A stretch of 64,000 nt of DNA from Scalesia atractyloides. Its lineage: Eukaryota; Streptophyta; Magnoliopsida; Asterales; Asteraceae. The position numbers and the translations under genes are program-made. Of the stretch, positions 22,165 through 34,086 are shown in pieces; positions within the stretch are counted from its first letter, which is position 1; each line of letters begins with the position of its first letter. The stretch lies in assembly GCA_947069175.1 (NCBI GenBank), contig CAMTDV010000003.1:81197978-81261977 (forward strand), in the 5' to 3' direction. The notes below the pieces were generated by a model, which ran no database searches, was not told where the DNA came from, and saw only the letters and a program-made list of their open reading frames with translations.

Positions 22165-23533
22165 TGATCGGGGTGTCGCGCCCCGGTCAAAGATAATATA
22201 TATATGCCCAAATTACCCTTAACAATGCGTTAGTGGTAGTAAGGGGTCGAACCACGAAGAGCTTGTGGTTTGTGGTTGGATATGATTGATTTTAAATGCA
22301 ATTGTCACTTTATGAAGCTTGCTACTTAGATTGTTTGATTTGGTTTATTGTTTTTGAAAGAATGTCGGAATGGTCCGACGAATTTGTGTCTACTTTACTA
22401 ACTTTGAAAACTCAAATGATTGTAAGAAAACTATAATTAATTTGATGAAAACAATAGTTTGAGAAAAAGGTTCACACCCGGTTCGGTGATGTAAATCCTA
22501 GGGTTACTACACATTTTTAATTTCAACTCAATTGCAAGCAATGATCAACGAATTTAGTGTTGCGTAGTTTAGGTGTCAAAAGTTATCAACGTCATAGACA
22601 ACGGACTACAATACACTTCGTTACCAAGAACATGTAAATTCTAACTTAGACAACGCATAATCGCACATAAACATTTGGCAAAGTCAAATTTCATAACTCA
22701 TTCGACAATTCACAAATACAATACCAACGCGAGACAATTATCATAGGTTTTTCAAATCAAATCACAATTTGTCACAAATTGAAACTTAAAACAATGTCAA
22801 ACCCTAGAACTTACAAAACCTACAACGGGGTGAAACCTTCGGGACTTAGCCACTCATGGTGAATGGAACTTGATCAACAGAAGAAGAAGTCTTGAACATT
22901 GACATCTCGAGCTTGGTGATAATGATGGATGGTGATTTGGTTTTAGGGTTGATGGTGATGATGAACGGAATGATGGATGATTGGAGATGATGATGGTAGT
23001 GGATTAGGGTTAGGAATGATGAGGATGATGATTCCGGTGATTGATTATGGATTGGTGATGTTGTAGATCAAATATATCTTGTTCTTGGCTCCTAAATGGT
23101 GCTTTTAAGCTCTCCAACTCGTAACTCCTTCACAATTGGGTCAAACCATCATAAAAACCTGTTCAAAATTGAATTCAACGGCCAGATAATCAGAGGGGCG
23201 TCGCCGACGGCCCCTAGAAAACCCAACTTTTCCCGACGCTCTAAATCACTTTATACGGCAAATTTTCTCCGACGGAGCTTCTGAGGGGCGTCGCTGACGG
23301 TCCTACTGGACGTCGGCGATGGCTTCTACAAAGTTTAAATTCCTGTTTTCCCATTTTATGATCCTGGTTGACCCGTTTTCCGTCCCGATGCTCCAAAACG
23401 CTCCCGATTAGCTCCTTAAACTTCATAAACCTACAAGTCACAAATCCAATCAAAAGTGGGCTATTCGGAACTAAAAGTTACGTAAAACATGAACTTAAAC
23501 TTAATAAACCCATCGGTTTTCAACCACGTATCA
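22165..23533 (-). repeat. Full-length family F LTR (1369 bp), probably separate from element F
   Basis: Ends TGATCGGGG (left) and CACGTATCA (right); on the minus strand it starts TGATACGTGG and ends CCGATCA. It is followed at once by a second, truncated LTR of the same family. By eye it differs more from the F 5' LTR (48147-49499) than the truncated one does, so it is likely a solo LTR or part of another copy. It carries CpG-rich blocks such as GGGGCGTCGCCGACGGCCCC. Confidence 0.75.
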
Positions 23534-24036
23534 CTAGGGTTAGGATTGATGATTGTAATTCGGATGATTCGGTGGATTTGAAAAGGTTGTGGATGAAGGT
23601 TGTGGTGTTCTTGGCTCCTAAAAGGTGTTTCATAACTCAAAAACTCGTAACTCCTTCACAAATGGCCAAAACCAAGTTAAAACCAGTCCAAAATTGAATT
23701 TCAGCGACAAACATATAGGAGGGGCGTCGCTGACGGCCCCTATAAATCATGCATTTTCTCCGACACTCTAATCCACTGTGTACGACAAATTTTCTCCGAC
23801 GGGCTATCTGAGGGGCGTCGCCGACGGCCCCTATAACCTTGATTTCCTGTTTTCCATTTCGTGATCCCGGTTGACCCGTTTTCCGCCCCGATGCTCCAAA
23901 ACGCGCCCGAATAGCTCATTAAACTCCGGAAACCTGTAAAACACAAATCCAATCAAAAGTAGGCTATTCAAAACTAAAAGTTACGATAAACAATAACTTA
24001 AGCTTAATAGAAACATCGGTTTTCGACCACGTATCA
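23534..24036 (-). repeat. Truncated 3' LTR of element F (503 bp)
   Basis: Begins CTAGGGTTAGGATTGATG, which corresponds to 48965 inside the F 5' LTR, and ends CACGTATCA, the true LTR edge. The purine tract on its right places it as the 3' LTR of F. About 820 bases of the far end are missing at the join with the neighbouring full LTR. Confidence 0.75.
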
Positions 24037-24049
24037 CATCCCCACACTT
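24037..24049 (-). other. Polypurine tract of element F
   Basis: On the minus strand AAGTGTGGGGATG directly precedes the LTR start TGATACG. It is essentially the same tract that precedes the 3' LTR of G (AAGTGTGGGGATATT). Confidence 0.8.
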
Positions 24050-25908
24050 GTCTTTTGCTTGCCCTCAAGCAAATCTGTCTTTCACTTTCACGTGGGTCGA
24101 ATAAGGAACACATTTCCGATTCTTGAGACATGAGTTAAGGTCTAATGTCATACTCGGTTCATAATTTTTATCATTTTCAAATACTTAATGTTAACATGAT
24201 TAACACATAAAAATGGTTATCCAAGATTAACACGCCCTTGAAACTCACACTTCATACACATCCCTCACAATGTTCTTTCCACTCTGCTTATAAATTGGCT
24301 AATAATTAATGCATCAGTACTTTTGATATAAACACACAAACCGATTAGAACATGTACCCGCATAAGCTTGCAACTCAATCATTCTCCACCACCGAACATA
24401 AATATTAAACACAACTTAAAAGGTCGTGAACGAGTTGTATTGGGGATAGGCTAAGGGTATGGAATAGGACATTTTGAAAGTGGCTAAGTTGATGAAAACT
24501 CGATTTTTAATACAAAAACAACTATACTAACACAACCGACTACAAAACAATAAGCTAAGAGGCAAAAGTTTTCCGTCTTTTATTCAACAAACTATCAATA
24601 CATACATTTTTCTTTTCTTTTCTAAATCATATTCTGTTTCTTTTTTTTCAATCCTAAAATCAAGTTTTCATCACACAGGTTAAAAATAAAAGGTTCAACG
24701 GTCAAAGGCTAAATCGGTTGGTCAAACGAACGGTTTAGGCTCAAGATTGGCGACTAAGGGATTGATTTCGGGTAAGGATATATAAATGGTGTAAAATGAA
24801 AAGGTTTACCTAATGCCTTAATCATTCTTGTGCTCTATTCGGTCTATGGTCTCAAACGCATCAAAAGTTGCAAGTTCTTCACTACGCGACTAATGGTCCA
24901 CTCAACCAAAGAAATATATGCATATTATGTATAAAAGTGGCTCAAAATCTCACGTATAAAGGGTATGGTATGCGGTGTATATAAAATGTAAGTTTCTTAG
25001 GCGTATTATTCCCGAATAACCACCCGCTAAATACTCGTCATGTTATTAATTTTAACTTGACGATGACAAAAGACCACATGAGTTGTGTTATCCCTCATTA
25101 ACTTATTACTTGTGCTTTTTATATTGCTTCAAACAAAGACATTTTGAAAAAAATTTAAATTTTCCCCCATCCTCATACTTGAGGTTAACATTGTCCTCAA
25201 TGTGTAGTGTTTAAATGAATGGGTCAAAATTGAAAAACTTTTTCTCCCCATCCCCTAACTTGAGGTCAACATTGTCCTCAATGTGTAGAAATAGAGCTTT
25301 TAAAATGCACAAGTGATGTGACATGGCTAACTTCCCCAAAATTTCACCCCGGAAAATAAAATACAAAACACAATCCACTTATTACTAACTAAAAATCAAA
25401 GCTAAAAAGAAACGTATGCACCTGGTTTTTGCTCATTCCTCGTGTGCTCTTCATCTTCAATAAAAATGGTCATGTCGTGAACATAGTTTACCTACAAATT
25501 TCAACCTTTGTGTAGAAGTGAGCTTCTCACAACCATTAAAAATTTGTTAGTTAGTTAGTTCTACCAATTTTACTAAAATAAGTTACCAAGTCATATAATT
25601 TTATTTAGCTTTGATTTTCTTGTGGAAAAAGATTTTACAACAACAACAACCTAAACTCGCTTTCATAGGAATCACAGTTGCATTTAGCGTATGCAACAAG
25701 CCCTTTTAAACCTTCCAATAGCTCGGAAGGATGAGTAGGTCTCGTGAGGGTTATCTAGGGAACACACCCACAAAGTTCATTTAACTACTGACAAGAAACA
25801 AAGCACAAAATAAAATTTACACAAAAAATACAACAACAAAAGAAAACATACTGGTGGTCATCGCTGGTATCGCTCGTTGGGATCTACCGGTGGATACGGC
25901 TGGTAAGG
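24050..25908 (-). other. Element F non-coding 3' region with duplicated hairpin/purine cassette
   Basis: No supported ORF. Two cassettes at 25163-25203 and 25243-25285 read, on the minus strand, as an ATTGAGGACAAT hairpin then a purine stretch. These are the counterparts of the E1 pair. The rest is AT-rich and shows nothing else I recognise. Confidence 0.6.
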
Positions 25909-27748
25909 TTATCCTGTGAGAACAGACATCATGCCATGGAAGTCATCGAGTGGCCCTCTCTCGCCTTCAGCCGGCGCTTGAAACTGTGATGGGATGAAAC
26001 TGGAACCGACTGCTTCGGGCCAATGCGGATATGGATCAGAGGGCCCAGATGGAAGAGGAAGGTTCTCATATGAGGTCCAAGGCATGTGTTCTTGATATGG
26101 ACGCCCCGCCTCCCAATCTCTATGGTGGCGCTCTTGGTCATGCAACTGTTTGGCGTTATTAACCGCCATCTGTTGAGCCACCGCCATAGCATGCCACCGG
26201 CGGTCTTCTAATGCGTTCTGATCAGCACACAACCTGTCCTGTTCCTCCTCCCAAGCTTGCCTTCTAGACAATTCTTGTGCTTGATAAAAGTGTTGTCTTT
26301 CCATAAAGGCTTGCTAGGCGGCCCACTGTTCTTGTAGTCTCTCCAAATATTCTTGCTCCTTAGCCCTATGAGCAGCCTCTTCGGCCCAATGAGATTGCTG
26401 TTGGGCCTCCAAATTTTGTTCCTACTGTTGCCTCCTTTGTTCATACTCTCGGTTCTCCCTAATACAGGCGAAGACATTATCATAAACGTCTTGTTGCCCC
26501 CGATTGTAGTTTGGATAGTCGGGCTTGCACCGGTTAGGAATGAAGCTGGCCACTCCCGCTGAAATCTCTCGATGCGATAGGGTATACCTTTACCGGGGTC
26601 CCCTTGGACCCTGGGGCTCATCCTCATCTTCCTCGTCCATCATCTCCTCCTCTCTTGCAGCTTCCTGGGCTGCACTCGGGTCAGTGAATTGGAATCTGTG
26701 TCCTTGGTCATCAGTGACTGTGTATTGATGACCATACACTTGCACCAGTATTTTCCAATGCTGCTTTATTGACGCAAAACAGATTTGATCCACAGGCTTC
26801 GAGACCCAAAACGAATCTGGTGGCAACCTATTCTGTTGCAAAATCATGGCGCTGATGAGTCGTACGTATGGTATCATCTTGCTGATGAGTGTCCCAAGTG
26901 TTGATCATTGCCAGATGTCACCATGATAACTTAGGTACTCCAAAAAGTAGTGAATGGAGTATCCTACAATCTGAAGCCTTCACTTTACCCCGATCCCCGA
27001 ATCGAACCATAATATTTTCAAGAGAGAAGGGTTGAAGGATCTTTCCTTCAACCAATAACTGACTACGTAACGCCGCCTCACCATCAGCAAATGGCAATAC
27101 TGATCCAACCATGCCATCGGGATCAGCTGAATTGACCTTGTTGTCCAAAAATTGATCGACGTTGTAGTAATAATACTCGTCGATCCCCAATGAATCAAAC
27201 CGGGCAATACAATTCATGGTTTCAAAGGACATGACCATTTGCCCTCTGCCCGTATCGCCTACCGATTGCCATGTGTTCGGTGGGCCACCCGATTGACAAA
27301 CCGAAGTGATGCTAGCCACTCACAGACAGTGGCCAAATAAACCCGCGGTGTGATGTCTTCACACCAATCCAGAACTCTCTCCCAACCAATCCTCTCAAAC
27401 ATCTGGACGATGCCAATCGTCCTGAACTCTTCCACATTCAAAGTGCGCTCCGGCACAACCCTTTCCGGGATAGATATAGTAACCCCGTGAACCATTTTCC
27501 ACTTCCAAAGTTTATTTTCTAACCGTTTGTCATTAAACCTTGAAAGTGGCCTTTTCTTATTATTCTCCCACGGCTCACCCATGTTACTATCCCTTATTCT
27601 CCCAAACCCAATCTTGTCTGAACAACCGATCATCATTTTCTTCAATCCCACTCAATTGTTCCCATTTTTTTACTCTTTGACCCGAAGATGACCCGGCTCC
27701 CGAAGATGAGCTTTGACCCGAAATCTTACTTCTCTTTCGGCTCGCCAT
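25909..27748 (-). pseudogene. Element F env-like (ATHILA ORF-type) gene, frameshifted
   Basis: Starts at 27748 (MASRKRSKISG, basic S/G-rich). The conserved core is in 27259-27651 (FRTIGIVQMFERIGWERVL, YLATVCEWLASLRFVN). The frame changes near 27285 to 26918-27319 (NTWQSVGDTGRGQMVMSFETMNCIARFDS, shortened here: NTWQSV through CIARFDS), then 26590-26877 (YGHQYTVTDDQGHRFQF, acidic stretch), and ends in 25909-26304, a Q/E/R-rich probable coiled coil. No signal peptide or membrane helix is evident, so an envelope role is not supported by sequence. It is homologous to the E1 gene and positionally equivalent to 40890-42340 in G. Confidence 0.75.
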
Positions 27749-28888
27749 ACCTACAATTCATGATGCAATGAAAACAATTAAACCTTGTCTAACTTCAAGC
27801 ATATAATTCTATCAATCCAAAACATCAATTCAATTCAAATTCTTGATCATAACATACAATGTTGAACCACAACTTAATTGATTAGACGAAACTAGCCAGT
27901 TTAATCTTTCAAAAATGGCACTTTTGTTAACATCTAAGCTTAAATTTTTATGTTTGTCATCCTAAATACATAAGATTTTAAACAAGATTCAACATTGTGT
28001 CATGTTCAAACATTCAACTTTAAAAGTTATAATCTCATTACTTAGTTATGTTGCATGTTCAATCCCACCCAAATCAACCACAAACTCAAATTCAAGCAAC
28101 AATTCATATAATAGCATCCTAAACAACCTACTCTTAATCTTAAGTTCAAATTTCAGAAGAAAATCACAAACCATATGACATCCAAGCACAAATTTAAGTA
28201 AAGATCATACCTTTAGTGTTGTATAGTCGATAGAACTTAAAAAGAAGTAATACAAAGCTTGAAGAACAATTTTCCTCAAAAACCCGAGATTTGAACTTCA
28301 CCAATCTTGCAAACAAGAAATAATTGAAAGAAACCATGTTGGGGGTTTTATTCTTCTCGAAAAACTACACGAAATAGGCTCAAGAATCGATTGATTTGGT
28401 GTAGAATTGAAGAAGATATGAAAGATTGAAGTTTAGGGTTCTTGAAGGAAGTTAGGGAAAATGCATGGAGATGGTGATGAAAGTGCAGAGATTTTGGAGA
28501 TGTTAAAGAGATGTTGGGTGGATAGGGTTCACCCGGGTCTAAATTGTGGCTAAAAAGATGTTCGGGTCGAATTTCGGTAGGTTAAAATGAGTTTGGATCC
28601 GGAAAATTGCGTTAAAAAGGAATCAGCGTCGGCTGACAAACCAAGGACCGTCACTGATGTTCCATTGGGGCGTCGCCGATGGCACTTGTAAATTCACAAT
28701 TCCTCCGACGGCTTAACTTCCTGTCTACGGCGCATTTGACCCGACGCTCCTAACCAGCCATTGTCGGCGACGGCCTGAGGACCCGTCGCCGACGGCTCAC
28801 CATTTTCAAAAAAAAATTATTATTATTTTTATTTTTAAAGCCACACTTATTTTTACTATACCACCCCCCGAATAATCGTATATTGTCC
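27749..28888 (-). other. Element F pol-env spacer: hairpin, CpG-rich palindromes, CU-rich leader
   Basis: In transcription order: hairpin TATTG-AGGA-CAATA (28881-28894) with a CCACCCCCCG run beside it, CpG-rich blocks built on CCGTCGGCGACGG (about 28620-28800), then a pyrimidine-rich leader (about 28280-28480) and an AT-rich stretch up to the env-like start. The CpG blocks match those of the F LTR. No ORF. Confidence 0.6.
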
Positions 28889-29740
28889 TCAATACACAAA
28901 ACAAGTTAAAAACATACCTTGTGTCTCCATGACCCGTTTGGGAAAGAATTTGAGTCGTGAATTGTATAGCCAAACCTTTTGGCCCACCAAGAATTCCTTC
29001 GGCTTCAATTTGGCATCGTGTGCTCTTTTCATGCCATCCTTATATTTTGAGGCACACTCATATGCCTCTTGCCAAAGCTCTTCTAGCTCACAAAGCTTCA
29101 AGTTGCGTTCTTTACCTGCATCATCATATTTAAGGTTAACTTCTTTGATGGCCCAAAATTTACGATGTACAAGTTCAACCGGCAAGTGACAATTTTTACC
29201 ATAAACTAAGCGGTAAGGAGTAGTGCCAATAGGTGTCTTATGTGCCGTTCGATAGGCCCATAAGGCATCGTTCAACTTCGTTGACCAATCCTTACGGTCC
29301 GATCGAACGGTCTTTTGCAAAATTTCCTTAATTTTCCTATTGGACACCTCAACTTGACCACTTGTTTGCGTGTGATAGGGGTAGCAATTCTATGGTCAAC
29401 ACCATACCGTTTTAGTAATTTCCCAAAATTAAAGTTCTTAAAATGAGATCCCCCATCACTAATAATTACCCGAGGTATCCCAAATCTTGAAATAATATTA
29501 GTTTGCACAAAATTACAAACAACGGTATGGTCATTCATTTTGGTGGCAATTGCTTCTACTCATTTAGATACATAATCTACCGCCACCAAAATGTATAAGT
29601 TCCCATGAGAATTGGGGAATGGGCCCATGAAATCGATTCCCCATACATCAAAATATCAACAATGAGAATCGGTTGCATGGGCATCTCATCCCGCTTAGAA
29701 ATACCCCCTACTTTTGACACTCAACACAGTTTTTCGCAAA
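28889..29740 (-). pseudogene. Element F integrase, core and C-terminal part
   Basis: The core aspartates are readable (WGIDFMGPF near 29620-29650 and VIISDGGSHF at 29400-29470), as is the glutamate (GQVEVSNRKIKEIL near 29340). A one-base frame change near 29390 separates the second D from E. The downstream part (DALWAYRTAHKTPIGTTPYRLVYGK, shortened: ALWAYRTAHKTP) is typical of Athila integrases. It ends near 28889, next to the spacer hairpin. Confidence 0.82.
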
Positions 29741-29767
29741 ATTAAAAGCGTCTTTAAAAATAGTCAG

Positions 29768-30470
29768 TCAATAAAGGCCGCTGTTGAGCACTTTGTGTCC
29801 CATTTTGTGAACACTAAAATGTCCCCCACAAGCAAAGGAATGCAAGTGCATCAAGACACTCGGGATCTCTTCATCCGGTATGCATCTTCTCACGACTTGA
29901 TCCGGACATGTCTTGAATAAATCCGGTTCTTCCCATGTGTAGTACTTGATTTGAGATAGAAAATACAATCTCCTCCTCCTATCCCAATGAGCCGGCAAAT
30001 CAGCTGTCACCAAATAATTAATAATGTTAGCAAAACCAAGGTAATGTTGAAACTTTAAGAATATGCTCATCCGGGAAGGTCTCATTAATCTCCACACGAG
30101 AAGAACCCTCTTCTACCAACAACCAGGATAAGTGGTCCGCCACCACATTCTGACTACCCTTCTTATCCCGTATCTCTAAGTCAAACTTTTGTAGCAAAGG
30201 AACCCATCGGATCAACGACGGCTTTGCATCTTTTTTCTCCATGAGGTACCTAACAGCAGAATGGTCAGAATAGACAATTACTTTACTACCCCAAATGTAA
30301 GCTCGGAATTTATCCAATGCATATACCACCGCAAGTAGCTCTTTCTCAGTTGTTGTATAATTCAATTGAGCATCTGAAAGAGTCTTACTTGCGTAGTATA
30401 TGGCAACGGGTTTCTTTTCTGCCCTTTGACCCAAGACGGCCCCCACTGCATAATCACTTGCATCACACAT
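29768..30470 (-). pseudogene. Element F RNase H and integrase zinc domain
   Basis: 30027-30470 carries RNase H motifs MCDASDYAVGAVLG, TTTEKELLAVVYAL, YSDHSAVRYL and VVADHLS. Another frame, 29768-30097, continues with the integrase N-terminal histidine pair (HSFACGGHF). Two frames overlap near 30030-30095, indicating a frameshift. RNase H removes template RNA during cDNA synthesis. Confidence 0.82.
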
Positions 30471-30565
30471 GATTTCAAACGGTAACGATCAATTTGGTGA
30501 TTGCAAGATTGGGGCCTCAACCAATTTCTTCTTCAACACATTAAAAGCATTTTGACAATCTTTGT

Positions 30566-31200
30566 TTAGTCAAACGGTTGGTCTTTTAACAGTAAATTAC
30601 ATAAAGGTTTTGTTATATCACTAAACCCCTTTATAAACCGTCGGTAGAACCCCGCATGACCCAAATATGATCTAATGCCCTTAACGCTCGTGGGATATGG
30701 CAAAGTAGAAATAACTTGCACTTTCGCCCTATCAACCTCTATCTCACGACTTGACACCACGTGTCCCAACACAATTCCCTCTTGAACCATAAAATGGCTC
30801 TTTTCCCAACTCAAAACCAAATTTTTCTCAACACATTTTTTTAAAACTTTTTTGAGTTGGGTAAGACAAACATCAAATGACGACCCAAAAATTGAAAAGT
30901 CATCCATGAAGATTTCTAAGGAGTCCCCCACCATATCTGAAAAGATACTCATCATATACATTTGAAAGGTGGCGGGGGCATTACATAACCCAAACGGCAT
31001 TCCCCTAAATGAGAAGGTACCGTATGGACAAGTAAAAGTAGTCTTAGCTTGGTCTTCCGGATGGATAGCTATTTGATTATAACCCGAATACCCATCCAGG
31101 AAACAATAATACTTTTGACCAGCTAACTTTTCAACAATTTGGTCAATAAAAGGTAAAGGGAAATTGTCTTTAGAAGTTGCAGAATTCAACTTTCTATAAG
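30566..31200 (-). pseudogene. Element F reverse transcriptase core
   Basis: Contiguous frame with FPLPFIDQIVEKLAGQKYYC, FLDGYSGYNQIAIHPEDQ, MPFGLCNAPATF and the catalytic FMDDFSIFG intact, followed by the thumb/connection (VLGHVVSSREIEVDRAKV). The N-terminal RT segment is in 31306-31896 in another frame. The RT catalytic box is preserved here, unlike in G. Confidence 0.88.
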
Positions 31201-31305
31201 AAATGCAAATACGTCACCCGGTTACCGGCCGAGTGGCTACCTCTTCACCTGCGACATTTTTGACAACTTGAATGGCCACCTTCTTGGGAACAGTCTGTGT
31301 CGGGC

Positions 31306-32404
31306 TCACACGTTGCTATCAGAGATGGGGTATATGATACCCTCATCTAGCCACCTTAGTACCTCCTTCTTGACAACTTCTCTCATATTAGGATTTAATC
31401 TTTGTTGTGTGTCACGAGAAGGAGTACTACCATCTTCAGTGATGATTTTATGCATCACTACAGAAGGGCTAATTCCCTTCAAATCAGCAATGGTCCACCC
31501 AATAGCAGCTCTATTGGCAACCAATACCTCCATCAATTTCTTCTCTTGCTCCCCGGTTAAATTTGCCCCAATAATAACCAGTAGCGTTTTGCCCTCACCC
31601 ACATAAGCATACTTCAAATGCTTGGGCAACACCTTCAACTCAATAGTGGGAGGTTCTATCAACGATGGCTTTAGCTTTGTATCAATCTTCTCGGGAAAGC
31701 TTTGCAATTGGTGTGGCCAAGGTGGTCTTCCTTCCTTCACCGCGATCACCTCCATCTTTTTCTTTTCCTCATCCATGCTCCGATTTGTTTCTGATTGTGA
31801 CCTGTCAAACATGAAACACTCCTCTATTGTGTTTTCCTCCTCAACACCCATGTCACAAAGAGGTATACACTCGTCAACAATGTCGCCATATAGCATTCAT
31901 TATTGACTAGAGGATCCGTTAATCTGGCAAAAACATTTAACCGCAATCGACGGTTACCAGAAGTCATGTCAGCCGTTCCTGTTTTACAATTAATTTGAGC
32001 ATTTGATGTTGCCAAAAATGGTCGACCGAGAATAATCGTGGGTTGCTTGGTTAGGTCCAATGAATCATAATCGAGTACTAAGAAGTCCCCCGGATAGTAA
32101 AAGTCCTCGACTTTGACGATTACATCCGTGACTATTCCACGGGGTAGTTTAGGAGTCAAATCGGCTAATACTACGATAGTATTTGCCACTCTAAGTGGAC
32201 CAAACTCATATTGGTCATATAAACTACCCGCTAGAATACTCATACTAGCACCAGGATCCAAGAGTGCCCTAGTCATTTTAAATTCTCCAACTTGAATGGA
32301 GATGATAGGCGCTCCCGGATCTTGTAGCTTAGGTGGAAGTGCACACGAAAGAATCGAACTCACATTTTCGGTTAAATCAAGTTTTTTGGAAATTTGTGAG
32401 TTTG
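31306..32404 (-). pseudogene. Element F protease and pre-RT region, cut by insertion of G
   Basis: 31824-32404 has the protease active site LLDPGASMSIL and the closing IILGRPFLATSNAQI. The 31306-31896 frame continues with the linker and RT N-terminus (IELKVLPKHLKYAYVG, KGISPSVVMHKI, NPNMREVVKKEVLRWL). The two overlap out of frame near 31830-31890. The protein's upstream part resumes at 45292 on the far side of element G; the frame across 32404 (SQISKKLDLTENV) confirms where the insertion hit. Confidence 0.85.
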
Positions 32405-33658
32405 TGATGCATTGAATAATACATCCATTTATCTTGTAGAGTTTGTATAATTTTAGCGCGTTTTCGTTTCGGTTTGTCAAGAATTTATCTACTTTTAATC
32501 CAAACATGTGTTGCAGGTATTGGTTCGTGAAAACGGTTGGAAGGATGGGAAAAACGAGCAAAAATGGTGAAAAGAACCGAGACAGGATGCGAGTAGATCG
32601 GAAATGAGAAGACGAAACGCAAAACAGGAGTTACAACCCAGTCGCGGGGCGCAACTGGTACACATAGACTCTCTCGTGGCCGGCGAGAGAGTGATAGTTA
32701 TCAATCCGGATTCTACCTCGGTCGCGGGGCGCGACCGGCTTACTCAAACTCTCTCGCGGGGCGCGATAGAGGCTTTTATCCACAAAGTTTCGAAATCAGA
32801 GAAGGATTGGGACTTGGTTGTTTTAAATAGACTTATAATCATTGTTAAACTCTATTGGGCAACCTTGGACGAACGAGGGAAGAATTGGAGCAACTTTATG
32901 AAGATTTGAAGCTACAAGGGGCAGATCTGAGCTGCAGGGATTGTGGTGCTGATCAAGAGAGTTCAAGGCAGGAGCTTATCACGGTTCATACCAATCCTCA
33001 CTTTGATTTCCTTGTTTTGATCAATCATGATACCTTGTTGTCAACTTTGTTTTAATTACTTTTCAAACATGTTTTTAGTTAATCTAAACTAGAAAATTGT
33101 AGTTGGTCTAGGTTAATTATTGAGAGGTAATTAATAATTAGACAGTTTACTAATTTGAAAAGATAACTGAAAAGGAATCTTTAGGACCCGTAAACGAATA
33201 AAAAGGATAGGTTATTGTAGGTGTCTTCCTGAGAAGGTTCACGGGTCCTATTTGATAAACCTAGACTTTGATATGTTAAGTTCCCGGTAAAAATATTCAA
33301 CCAGATTAATTATTATTAAATTGAAGGAGTAGTATTCTAAAAATCTAATCTGAGAAGTCCCTAGAAGTTCATAGTTTGGTCATTTCAATTAAGTAGTTTT
33401 AGTTAAATTGATAATTTAGATTTATTAGCAAACCCCCCCCCCCTTTTATACATAGTGTGTAATTAAGTCTAAATTAGTAGTCTTACCAATTAGAGAGTCC
33501 TGTGGGTTCGATAATCCGGACTTGCTTCATACTATTCTACAATTGATCGGTCCACTTGCCGGTTAGTAGTTTAGTATAGTTTAGGAGTCTAGAGTATAAT
33601 TTGAGTCTAGAATTAGGGTAATTTGTTTTGTTTTTAATTAACTACTTTTAGAACATCA
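32405..33658 (+). repeat. 5' LTR of G (1254 bp, internally deleted)
   Basis: Starts TGATGCATTG and ends GAACATCA. It carries CpG-rich palindromic blocks (TCGCGGGGCGCGA type) at about 32640-32780 and an 11-C run (33433-33443). Compared with the 3' LTR it lacks about 430 bases corresponding to roughly 44258-44690, but keeps about 100 bases of CpG-rich sequence lost from the 3' LTR. Confidence 0.88.
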
Positions 33659-33664
33659 AGTTTT

Positions 33665-33682
33665 TGGCGCCGTTGCCGGGGA
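33665..33682 (+). other. Primer binding site of G, tRNA-Asp type
   Basis: TGGCGCCGTTGCCGGGGA matches the complement of the plant tRNA-Asp 3' end, the usual Athila/Tat primer, six bases after the LTR. Confidence 0.92.
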
Positions 33683-34086
33683 CTCTCTCATTGGATATTG
33701 CGTTGATTACTCGATTTAGGCTTTTCTTAGACACTTGTTTTTGTTTTGTCTTCATTTGTGTGGTAGGAGTCTAAGTAGTTTAATTAGTTTAATATTTATT
33801 TTAGTAAAAATTTGAATTATTTGTGCTAACTTCTCGTGTTTGTCGTGTTTCCGGATTAGTGGATGCCCCACATGCGCTCGCAAGGACCTCTGCCTAAGCC
33901 GCCGACGGACACGCCATTCTCCCCGCACCAAAGATAAGTGTTTCTTCCTCAACTTTTTCAAGTTCATACCATTCCTTCGTACCACCCGATTTTGATTTTA
34001 CACCTAAACCTTCATCACCCGGTTCTCCACCACCCCGTGTAGTCCATAAAAACGTAAGCCCACCACAGTCACCACCTAACTTCCAC
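33683..34086 (+). other. Leader of element G
   Basis: About 400 bases between primer site and gag start with no supported ORF. Pyrimidine-rich in its second half. Confidence 0.5.

Noticed and set aside
33433..33443. Poly-C run as a special signal
   Set aside because: The 11-C and 12-C runs are at matching positions in the two LTRs of G; homopolymer slippage explains the length difference.
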